Source: Bacteroidales bacterium UBA4070 (lineage in GTDB: Bacteria > Bacteroidota > Bacteroidia > Bacteroidales > VadinHA17). From it: a DNA stretch of 22,741 nucleotides. The DNA lies in NCBI GenBank assembly GCA_002383485.1, contig DFYY01000023.1:63442-86182 (forward strand), given 5' to 3'. Of this stretch, positions 15,982 through 22,606 are shown piece by piece. A program made the translations under genes and the position numbers. The notes under the pieces were generated by a model, which was given only the letters and a program-made list of their open reading frames with translations, was not told where the DNA came from and searched no databases. Every line of letters begins with the position of its first letter. Within the stretch, counting starts at the first letter, position 1.

Positions 15982-16496
15982 AACCCGGAGGATTTGCCAT
16001 GAGTATCTATACCATATAGCATATAGAAAGTATGCTCGAGCGTCTTCACTATCTCCGCCATATACTCATGCACCGCCTTCACTGAACCGGGAAGGGTGTA
16101 GATCAGGGTGTTGCCGATGGTGCCTGCAACTCCGCGACTAAGCAGCGCTTTGGGATTCTTCGTGCCGTATTTGACTCTGATCTGTTCCATGATACCGGGT
16201 ATCTCCTTCGTCAGCAATGGCCTTACAACATCGGGAGTGATATCGCGCGGACCGATGCCTGTGCCTCCCGTGGTGATGATGAGATCAACTGAGGGCGACT
16301 CAGTCAGGGCAGCCAGCAATGCCCCGGCGTCGTCCGGCAGGATGTCGTTCCGTATCTCGTATTTCCATCCTGCTGCCGCCATGGCGTACCTGACGTACTT
16401 GACCACCGCCGGCCCGCTCAGGTCGGCATAGTTTCCCCGGTGTGCCCTGTCGCTCAGGGTTATCACCCGGATACGCAATTCTTCAGGCAATGTCAT
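15978..16496 (-). CDS. mogA: Molybdopterin adenylyltransferase (MogA/MoaB family)
   Basis: It is predicted to adenylate molybdopterin with ATP, preparing it for metal insertion by MoeA. The 172-residue protein has the family motifs ITLSDRAHRGNYADLSGP (13-30), TTGGTGIGPRDITPD (75-89), LSRGVAGTIGNTLIYTLPGS (119-138) and the closing helix with AVHEYM. The start overlaps the end of moaC by 14 nt, and the stop shares four bases with the oppositely oriented Plug gene. MogA and MoaB cannot be fully separated by eye; the LSRGVAG...LPGS part fits MogA well. It is the last gene of the molybdenum/tungsten operon. Confidence 0.9.
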   Translation of the reverse strand: MTLPEELRIRVITLSDRAHRGNYADLSGPAVVKYVRYAMAAAGWKYEIRNDILPDDAGALLAALTESPSVDLIITTGGTGIGPRDITPDVVRPLLTKEIPGIMEQIRVKYGTKNPKALLSRGVAGTIGNTLIYTLPGSVKAVHEYMAEIVKTLEHTFYMLYGIDTHGKSSGF

Positions 16497-16938
16497 GCTT
16501 CTCCTTCTTTATCAGTTTGACATCATTGATAACCATTGTCTTATCCACGGCCTTGCACATGTCATATACTGTCAGAAGCGCCACACTTACGGCTGTCAGG
16601 GCTTCCATCTCCACCCCGGTCCTGCCTGAACACCTGGCAGTGGCTGTGGCTGCTATCCCCCTTTCATCGGCTTCCAGAGACACCCTTACCTGGTCAAGAG
16701 CGATATTGTGGCACAGCGGTATCAGTGTGCCGCACTGTTTGGCTGCCTGTATACCGGCAATTTCCGCCACGGTAAGCACCTCACCTTTCTTCATCATGTT
16801 TTCTGCCACCAGTCTGAGCGTTTCCTGCTGCATCTCAATCCTGCCCATGGCTGTGGCTGTGCGATGCTGCACCGGTTTGTCTCCGGTATATACCATATGA
16901 GCTCTTCCGCTCTCGTCGGTATGTGTAAGCCTGTTCAT
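16483..16938 (-). CDS. moaC: Cyclic pyranopterin monophosphate synthase
   Basis: MoaC converts the MoaA product (3',8-cyclo-GTP) to cyclic pyranopterin monophosphate in the second chemical stage of molybdopterin synthesis. The 151-residue protein has the expected AKQCGTLIPLCHNIALD (66-82) and GVEMEALTAVSVALLTVYDMCKA (108-130) segments, shown here only by position and key residues His77, Glu110, Glu112, Asp126 and Lys129. The protein ends KKEKHDIA and lacks the GGKSG motif found near the C-terminus of most MoaC proteins; the mogA start codon lies inside this 3' end. It starts 3 nt after the moaA stop. Confidence 0.93.
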   Translation of the reverse strand: MNRLTHTDESGRAHMVYTGDKPVQHRTATAMGRIEMQQETLRLVAENMMKKGEVLTVAEIAGIQAAKQCGTLIPLCHNIALDQVRVSLEADERGIAATATARCSGRTGVEMEALTAVSVALLTVYDMCKAVDKTMVINDVKLIKKEKHDIA

Positions 16939-16941
16939 ATT

Positions 16942-17742
16942 TTATCCTCCTATATTATAAAAGCCATTTACATGGTTTGCCGTTCCTTTTTCAGGTTTCT
17001 CAGCCACTGCCCTGCGCAGCGCCTCCTCTGCTCCCATCTCTCGTATGCTGAATCCCTTGTCGCTGAAGAGGCAGGGACGCAACATCCCTTCCGGGGTGAG
17101 ACGCAGCCTGTTGCACTTTGCGCAATGGCCTCCGCTGCCGCCGTGGACCACCGAGAATGTTCCCGATGCAAGATCCATCTGCCTGATGAAACGCACCTCC
17201 AGTCCCTCCTGCATGCAGAACTCTGCCACTGATCGGGCATCTTCCTCACCAGGTGTATCTTTGATGACGCAATTGATCTTAACGGGCCTCAGCCCTGCCT
17301 GCTGTGCCGCCCCGATACCGTTCAGAACAGCCTGCAGCTCGCCGCCGCGGGTCACATACCGGAACTTCTCCGGATCAAGGGTGTCCAGGCTGACATTAAC
17401 CCTCATAAGTCCGGATTCCGCCAGTCTCACCGCATAGTCAGAGAGGAAGATTCCGTTGGTGGTCATCGAGAGGTCAGTTATGCCTTCGATGTCCGAAAGC
17501 ATCCTCACCAGTTCTGTCACCCCCTTCCTTACCAGCGGCTCGCCACCGGTGAGGCGCACCTTGTTTATACCTGCGGCCACTGCAACACGGGTAAAGGCAA
17601 CTATCTCATCATAGGTAAGAATATCACTGTGGCTGATGAGTTTCACCCCCTCCTCCGGCATGCAGTAACGGCATCGCAAGTTACACCTGTCGGTCACCGA
17701 GATCCGCAGGTAGTTTATAGTACGGTTAAATCTGTCTAACAC
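16942..17742 (-). CDS. moaA: GTP 3',8-cyclase (short form)
   Basis: MoaA is the radical-SAM enzyme that starts molybdopterin synthesis from GTP. N-terminal cluster: DRCNLRCRYC with Cys20, Cys24 and Cys27. C-terminal cluster: CAKCNRLRLTPEGMLRPC with Cys207, Cys210 and Cys224, and the GTP-contacting Arg residues in NRLR. The protein ends in the conserved Gly-Gly. SAM-site motifs RLTGGEPLVRKG and MTTNGIFL are present. At 266 residues it is much shorter than the usual 325-340; the loss falls between RFIRQMD (184-190) and the second cluster, about 46 residues. The start is GTG at 17742, overlapping moeA by 17 nt; no earlier in-frame start or nearby ATG fits. Confidence 0.9.
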   Translation of the reverse strand: MLDRFNRTINYLRISVTDRCNLRCRYCMPEEGVKLISHSDILTYDEIVAFTRVAVAAGINKVRLTGGEPLVRKGVTELVRMLSDIEGITDLSMTTNGIFLSDYAVRLAESGLMRVNVSLDTLDPEKFRYVTRGGELQAVLNGIGAAQQAGLRPVKINCVIKDTPGEEDARSVAEFCMQEGLEVRFIRQMDLASGTFSVVHGGSGGHCAKCNRLRLTPEGMLRPCLFSDKGFSIREMGAEEALRRAVAEKPEKGTANHVNGFYNIGG

Positions 17743-18901
17743 TTACTGTCTCTCCTTTCTGAATCCAGCTCTGTCCACGTGGTACAACTATCATCCCCCA
17801 TGCTCCGGTCAGTGCCGAAATATGTGCCGAACCGTGATACTCCACAGGCATGGCCTCACCGGACGGAGTTATTGTACAAGGTATCCAGGAGAGCCTTTCT
17901 GCCCTCTTCCGCGAGTAGTCTGTCGCCAGTGGCAGTTGCAGCACAGGCGCCGTCTCAGTCACCCCTGTCATCCTGCTCAGATAAGCCCTTACCATCACCT
18001 CGAACTGCACATATGTTGAGACCGGGTTTCCGGGCAACCCGAATACTGCCTTGCGCTCTCCGGTACAGAAGGTAAGCGGCTTGCCCGGCTGCATGGCTAC
18101 CTGGTCAAAATGGATGGTGAGTCCCAGGGAGCGCATCACAGCGGGGACCAGGTCAAAGTCACCAAATGAGACACCGCCGGAGATAAGCACTACATCATTC
18201 TCATCAAGGGCCTTTTTAAGCAGCGCGGTGATCGAAGCCTCCTCATCGCGGGCGATGCCGTAATATCTGCCGATAGCCCCTGCACGGGTCACCTGTGCCA
18301 TAAGCTGCAATGCATTGCTGTTGCGTATCTGCGCCCCGGCCGGCACGCAGTCAGGCTCAACAAGTTCATTGCCCGTACTGATAACGCCCACCTTCGGCCG
18401 GCAACTGACAGTGACCTCTGTAACACCCACGGCAGCCAGAACAGCTATATCCTGAGGCCTGATGAAATGGCCGGGGCGCAAAACCGTCTGGTCCTTCATG
18501 ATATCCTCTCCCGCCTTCGCGATGTTGTCACTGCCGTGCTTGCCGGTGAACCGTACCCTTCCGTCAGGCAACTCCTCCGAATCCTCCAGCATAAAGACAT
18601 AATCAGCACCTGCAGGAACGGCAGCGCCAGTCATGATGCGCGAACATGTACCCGGCACAACCTGCTTCGAGGGCATGACGCCTGCAGCGATTGTTTCGTT
18701 TACCGCGAGTTCCCTGCCCAGCTCCTCATGACGGCATGCATATCCGTCAACGGCACTCTTGTTCCACGGAGGCATGTCCATGTCACTTCTGACAGGCACC
18801 GTCAGTGCACGCCCTGAAGCCTCTGAAATTCCAACCACTTCCTTTCCCGTACGGAAAAAGTTTTCCGTAACAATCCTGAATGCTTCCTCAAATGTTATCA
18901 T
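17726..18901 (-). CDS. moeA: Molybdopterin molybdenumtransferase
   Basis: MoeA inserts molybdate (or tungstate) into adenylated molybdopterin. The 391-residue length is standard. Landmarks are DMPPWNKSAVDGYA near residue 41, the RIMTGAAVPAGAD segment, KAGEDI, VGVISTGNELV, IRNSNALQLMA, the active-site GGVSFGDFDLV, QPGKPLTF and FGLPGNPVSTYVQFE. The C-terminal domain IV is present. It lies 6 nt after the wtpC stop and overlaps moaA, so transport and cofactor synthesis share one transcript. Confidence 0.96.
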   Translation of the reverse strand: MITFEEAFRIVTENFFRTGKEVVGISEASGRALTVPVRSDMDMPPWNKSAVDGYACRHEELGRELAVNETIAAGVMPSKQVVPGTCSRIMTGAAVPAGADYVFMLEDSEELPDGRVRFTGKHGSDNIAKAGEDIMKDQTVLRPGHFIRPQDIAVLAAVGVTEVTVSCRPKVGVISTGNELVEPDCVPAGAQIRNSNALQLMAQVTRAGAIGRYYGIARDEEASITALLKKALDENDVVLISGGVSFGDFDLVPAVMRSLGLTIHFDQVAMQPGKPLTFCTGERKAVFGLPGNPVSTYVQFEVMVRAYLSRMTGVTETAPVLQLPLATDYSRKRAERLSWIPCTITPSGEAMPVEYHGSAHISALTGAWGMIVVPRGQSWIQKGETVSVRQI

Positions 18902-18907
18902 ATCCTT

Positions 18908-19981
18908 TCAGTATTCCTTTTTCTCTTCTCCTTCACCCACCAGCCTGAGCGAACCGGAACGGAATGAGATGATCACCGGCTCTCCGGTGACAAACTTCTG
19001 TTCCACCATCTCCCGGTGGGTGATATCTGCATAAAATATATCCCCGGCATCAACGGTGATCTCGTACCCCAGGGGAGACGGCACGATATCATCGATTACG
19101 CCGTGAATGTTGTTTATCCCTGCTCCCGCAGCTCCCTGTCTGGATACAAGCACCTCCTCGGAAGCTATGATCAGTAACCCGGAAGAGGGATAGACCCCCT
19201 TCGTCAGCCTGAACTTCGTCCTGTTGTCAGTGACACATGACCAGTTATTGTATGATTCTACAAAAGTGACGCGGAAAAAGTTCTTGAAGCCGGCATACCG
19301 TGCAACGAACCTGTTCACCGGGTGGTTAAATACCTCTGCCGGGGTGCCGTCCTGGATTATTCTCCCGTTATGCATAACCCCTACCCTGCTCGCGAGGCTG
19401 ACAGCTTCGCCGAAGTCGTGCGTAACATGTACTATTGTCTGTCCGCTACGGTTAAGCCTGCGCAACATCCTTCTGATACTGTCTTTCAGGCTGGCGTCAA
19501 CCGATGCCATCGGCTCATCAAGGAGCAGTATCTTCGGTTCCGTGACCAGCGTACGCGCCAGCGCCACCCGCTGCTTCTCTCCTCCTGAAAGGTTCCCCGG
19601 CTTACGCTGGAGGAGGTCGGTGATATTCATCTCCTCAGCAGCGTGCCGGACCCTGTCAATCCTTTCCTTAAGCGACATTTTCCGGAGCCTGAGGGGGTAC
19701 ATTATGTTGTCCTGCACCGAGTAGTGGGGAAAGAGTGCCAGGTCCTGGAAGACAAGCCCTATACCCCTGTCCTGCACCTTCTTGCGGGTTATGTCCTCCC
19801 CTCCGAAGAAGACCTTGCCGGAGTCAGGCGGAGTCAGGCCGCAGATGACCTCGAGGAGCTGCGTCTTGCCTGCCCCTGACCGTCCGAGCAGGACATAGTA
19901 TTCGCCTTGCGCCACCTCCAGGGAGATGTCCCTCAGGCAGAAGGAATCGAGCCTTTTGCAGAGTTTTTCAGTCCGCAGCAT
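18908..19981 (-). CDS. wtpC: Molybdate/tungstate ABC transporter, ATP-binding protein
   Basis: The 357-residue ATPase powers oxyanion import with WtpB. Walker A is GRSGAGKT (33-40), the Q-loop Gln is 79, the signature LSGGEKQRVALA (131-142), Walker B ILLLDEP (151-157) and the switch His 188. After about residue 235 follows a TOBE/Mop-like domain, which in this family can sense the oxyanion or regulate transport. The frame is open to 20116, but the extra 45 residues overlap wtpB and are not ABC-like; ATG at 19981 has a strong ribosome binding site and gives a normal N-terminus. It overlaps the wtpB 3' end by 14 nt. Confidence 0.9.
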   Translation of the reverse strand: MLRTEKLCKRLDSFCLRDISLEVAQGEYYVLLGRSGAGKTQLLEVICGLTPPDSGKVFFGGEDITRKKVQDRGIGLVFQDLALFPHYSVQDNIMYPLRLRKMSLKERIDRVRHAAEEMNITDLLQRKPGNLSGGEKQRVALARTLVTEPKILLLDEPMASVDASLKDSIRRMLRRLNRSGQTIVHVTHDFGEAVSLASRVGVMHNGRIIQDGTPAEVFNHPVNRFVARYAGFKNFFRVTFVESYNNWSCVTDNRTKFRLTKGVYPSSGLLIIASEEVLVSRQGAAGAGINNIHGVIDDIVPSPLGYEITVDAGDIFYADITHREMVEQKFVTGEPVIISFRSGSLRLVGEGEEKKEY

Positions 19982-20777
19982 CGTCCTCCCTCCTGAAAAT
20001 TTGCCTTCGTTCCGTTGCAAGTATCCTGAACAGCACAAAGAAGACCAGGGCCACCAGGATAAACAGTATTGATGCGGGTCTGGCGGCTGTGAGGCCGTAG
20101 GTATTAAACCGGTCATAGATGAGCACGGGTGCTATCATGGGATGGTATGCGATTATGACTACCGCTCCGAACTCGCTCATGCCCCGGGCGAACATCATAA
20201 TGAAGCCGGAGACTACTGATCTCCAAGCCTGGGGAAGGGAGACAGTGAAGAATATGCGTGAGGGTGAGGCGCCCAGCATCAGAGCCGCCTTTTCAGTACG
20301 TTCGGGAACGGCCGCGAAGCCGTCACGGGCTGCGTTGATGAGGAACGGGAGGCTGACGAAAGCCATGGCCATCGCGATGCCTGCACCGTTGTTAACCAGC
20401 ATGATGCCGGCCTTCTGCGCAGCTCCTCCCAGGAGTCCGTCACGCGAGAGAAAACCCAGCAACGCTATGCCTGCAGCAGTATGCGGCAAAACTACCGGCA
20501 GGTCTATTATCCCCTGCACTATGTTCTTAAGCGGAAAGGTTCTGCGGGCCATGATCCATGCCAGCGGCACTGCGCCGATGGCGAAGAGTAATGTGGAGGC
20601 AAAGGCTATGGCCAGGGTGAACCAAACACTTCGTCGTACAGCAGGGTCGGTGACTGTGCTCCTCATCTCGCTTAAGGAAGAGTCGAGAAACATCCCTGCC
20701 AGAGGTGCTATGATGAAAAGAAGCACCAGCGAGGCCAGTATGGCGAATATCCAGTTGAAGAGCGTCTGGCCTTTCAT
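19968..20777 (-). CDS. wtpB: Molybdate/tungstate ABC transporter, permease
   Basis: The 269-residue inner-membrane permease has about six helices. The cytoplasmic EAA loop, where the ATPase docks, is EKAALMLGASPSRIFFTVSL (167-186). LPVVLPHTAAGIALLGFLSRDG (partly, about 93-114) and FARGMSEFGAVVIIAY are typical of Mod/Wtp/Tup permeases. It begins 8 nt after the wtpA stop and overlaps wtpC. Substrate choice between molybdate and tungstate cannot be settled from the permease. Confidence 0.92.
   Translation of the reverse strand: MKGQTLFNWIFAILASLVLLFIIAPLAGMFLDSSLSEMRSTVTDPAVRRSVWFTLAIAFASTLLFAIGAVPLAWIMARRTFPLKNIVQGIIDLPVVLPHTAAGIALLGFLSRDGLLGGAAQKAGIMLVNNGAGIAMAMAFVSLPFLINAARDGFAAVPERTEKAALMLGASPSRIFFTVSLPQAWRSVVSGFIMMFARGMSEFGAVVIIAYHPMIAPVLIYDRFNTYGLTAARPASILFILVALVFFVLFRILATERRQIFRREDDAAD
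19985..19994 (-). promoter_or_regulatory. Ribosome binding site that sets the wtpC start
   Basis: On the minus strand AGGAGGGAGG ends 3 nt before ATG 19981; its AGGAGG core is 7 nt from the start. Strong Shine-Dalgarno sites are rare in Bacteroidota, so this one supports 19981 over the longer frame. It lies inside the end of wtpB. Confidence 0.6.
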
Positions 20778-20785
20778 CTCACAGA

Positions 20786-21757
20786 TTACTGCTCTGACCC
20801 GGCAGCTATGAATTTCCTCAGTGATGATGGCACTGCATCAGGATCATCGGCCACCGCCGGCGTGAGCGGATACTGTCCGCATTCCCTGAATATCTGCCTG
20901 CCATCCTCGCTCAGCATGAATTCAAAGAAGCTCATCGCAAGCTCCTTCTGAGGGGCCCGGTCCAGGACGGTGCCGGAGTAACTGATATAGTCGCCGTGAA
21001 CCTCGGTGCGCATCCCCGGTTCTTCGCCCGGGATCATGTAACTGACACCTGTGTAATGCTCTGTCATCTCCGGCGATGAAAGGTTGATTTCTGCAGGGAG
21101 TTCCAGGAACGGGAATCCGTGCTGTACGGCAACGGACCTGTACTGGAACATGTAATCAATCACCCCCGAGGAAATAAGCGCCACCAGGTCAACCTCCTTG
21201 GGCCGGATGTATTCCGTATCCTTCCCCAACAGGGAGTCGGCCAGCCCGGGCCTGCCGTAATACTCTTCAGCCAGCCTTGCGGCGAAGACGGTCCGGTAAC
21301 CGCACGGATCAGCATCAGGATCGGCACGGCCGATGATTACATCCTCCTTCAGGAGTATGTCAGCCCAGTTATCCTCGCGGAAGATGGAGGAGTATGCTGA
21401 CTCCCGTCTGTAGGCTATCACGATCTCATTGGTTGCAAACCTGATATTCCAAGATGCATACTCAGGTATAAGCATACTGCTTATTACGAAGTGATCAGCT
21501 GAGAGCATTATGTCACACGTTCTACCGAGGTCTGTGATCTTGCGGGCAGAGTGAAGGCTGCCCGCAGCCTCGGTCAGGACCGTCACACCGGGGTTTTCCT
21601 TCATGAAAGCGTCAGACAGCTCCCTGACAGGCACGGACAGGCTTCCTGCATGGAAGATTACAAGTTTCTTACCGCCACCGGCACCCTGGCAGCCTGCCAG
21701 GAAGATTGCCGAAGCCAGCAGCAGCACTGCAGCTGACGGCCGGAGCAGGGATATCAT
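20786..21757 (-). CDS. wtpA: Molybdate/tungstate-binding lipoprotein
   Basis: It is a periplasmic oxyanion-binding protein. From Met at 21757 it has 323 residues and a clean lipoprotein signal (hydrophobic AAVLLLASAIF, lipobox LAGC, lipidated Cys23). Family landmarks are IFHAGSLSVP, ITDLGRTCDIMLSADH, ATNEIVIAYR, IIGRADPDADPCGYRT, LISSGVIDYMFQYRS and the C-terminal CGQYPLTP. The HAGSL and DPCGYR pattern fits WtpA better than classical ModA. The frame continues upstream to ATG 21814 (and GTG 21817), where the ATG overlaps the modE stop as TGATG; that start would add 19 residues before the signal peptide and cannot be excluded. Confidence 0.88.
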   Translation of the reverse strand: MISLLRPSAAVLLLASAIFLAGCQGAGGGKKLVIFHAGSLSVPVRELSDAFMKENPGVTVLTEAAGSLHSARKITDLGRTCDIMLSADHFVISSMLIPEYASWNIRFATNEIVIAYRRESAYSSIFREDNWADILLKEDVIIGRADPDADPCGYRTVFAARLAEEYYGRPGLADSLLGKDTEYIRPKEVDLVALISSGVIDYMFQYRSVAVQHGFPFLELPAEINLSSPEMTEHYTGVSYMIPGEEPGMRTEVHGDYISYSGTVLDRAPQKELAMSFFEFMLSEDGRQIFRECGQYPLTPAVADDPDAVPSSLRKFIAAGSEQ

Positions 21758-21813
21758 CTTCCTTGTGGCAGAAGCCAGCAGTATGGCCACTGGCTTATCA
21801 GATGCCCTTCTCA

Positions 21814-22203
21814 TCACAGGCTGTTGATTTCGTTTATCCGGTTGAAGAAGACCTTCGCTATGCTCTTCATGGCTATATCGGTCTCATGGCGCAGACTGTT
21901 GTAAGCTCTCACCAGCTGTCTTCCCTTTTCAGAGAGAAGTGTGCGGCCTCCCGATGCACCTCCGCGTCGCTTCTCCGTCAGATTGAATCCGAGGTGCAGC
22001 TCCACATCGTGCAGCAGCCCCCACGCTTTGCGGTAGCTCATCCCCAAGTTGCGCGCCGAGGCTGTGAGTGACCCTGTCTGCTCCAGGTCAAGCAGCAGCT
22101 CAAACCCTTCACCATCGAGTATACGAGCCTTTTCGACCGTCTCAAGCCACATCTCATACCTGAGAAAAATATCATAGTAGGGTTGCCCCTTGTGTCCGGC
22201 CAT
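21814..22203 (-). CDS. ModE-type winged-helix regulator without oxyanion-binding domain
   Basis: The 129-residue protein is the N-terminal DNA-binding domain of ModE (LysR-like winged helix): FELLLDLEQTGSLTASARNL with the recognition region MSYRKAWGLLHDVE (about 34-68), and the wing with GGASGGRTLLSEKGRQLV (81-98). ModE of E. coli carries two C-terminal Mop domains that bind molybdate; these are absent. It probably controls this operon, sensing through another route or partner. It lies 12 nt after ppnP; its stop overlaps the possible upstream wtpA start. Confidence 0.9.
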   Translation of the reverse strand: MAGHKGQPYYDIFLRYEMWLETVEKARILDGEGFELLLDLEQTGSLTASARNLGMSYRKAWGLLHDVELHLGFNLTEKRRGGASGGRTLLSEKGRQLVRAYNSLRHETDIAMKSIAKVFFNRINEINSL

Positions 22204-22215
22204 TGGTACTGCGGT

Positions 22216-22497
22216 TTATTTGTAAAGGCACCTGTAGGCTGCAGGTTTTTCCAGTTTCAGCTTGAAGCGCGTGTTGGCAGGCACTACGAAAGTCTGGAAT
22301 GGTGAATAGGTTTTCCACTCTGTATCGCCGGGAAGGAGTACGGTCATTGAGCCTGAGACGACTGTCATGTATTCAACAGTGGTGGTGCCGAACTCGAACT
22401 CCCCGGCAGCCATCACGCCAACGGTGGCTTTGCCATCCTCGTTTTCGAGTGCCATCGATTTTACATTGCCGTCGAAATACTCGTTTACCTCTATCAT
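22216..22497 (-). CDS. ppnP: Pyrimidine/purine nucleoside phosphorylase (PpnP)
   Basis: The 93-residue single cupin-like domain matches PpnP (DUF1255, YaiE), which phosphorolyses many nucleosides to base and ribose 1-phosphate. Landmarks are NEYFDGNVKSMA (5-16), ATVGVMAAGEFEFGT, EYMTVVSGSMTVLLPG (42-57), FVVPANTRFKLKL and YRCLYK. It is the first gene of the molybdenum/tungsten operon, an unexpected partner for that pathway. Confidence 0.93.
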   Translation of the reverse strand: MIEVNEYFDGNVKSMALENEDGKATVGVMAAGEFEFGTTTVEYMTVVSGSMTVLLPGDTEWKTYSPFQTFVVPANTRFKLKLEKPAAYRCLYK

Positions 22498-22519
22498 GTC
22501 AGATTTTTTATGTGTCCGG

Positions 22520-22551
22520 CAAATTTACATTTTTTGCATAACGCTTCCAAA
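22520..22551 (-). promoter_or_regulatory. Promoter of the ppnP-modE-wtp-moe-moa operon
   Basis: On the minus strand TTTG (22551-22548), a 20-nt spacer and TAAATTTG (22527-22520) match the Bacteroidetes consensus TTTG-N19/20-TAnnTTTG without a mismatch. Transcription should start near 22513, leaving a leader of about 15-20 nt before ppnP; no room is left for a molybdenum-cofactor riboswitch. Confidence 0.72.
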
Positions 22552-22606
22552 GCTTTTGCGGTTTTTGGGAGAGGGGGGTGGTAAGGAGGAGTGATCCTTT
22601 CCTTTT

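Noticed and set aside
19982..20116. 45-residue N-terminal extension of WtpC
   Set aside because: It overlaps wtpB coding sequence, is Trp/Cys/Pro-rich and not ABC-like; a strong ribosome binding site marks 19981.
22498..22606. Molybdenum-cofactor riboswitch before the operon
   Set aside because: The predicted transcript leader is only about 15-20 nt, too short for such an RNA.
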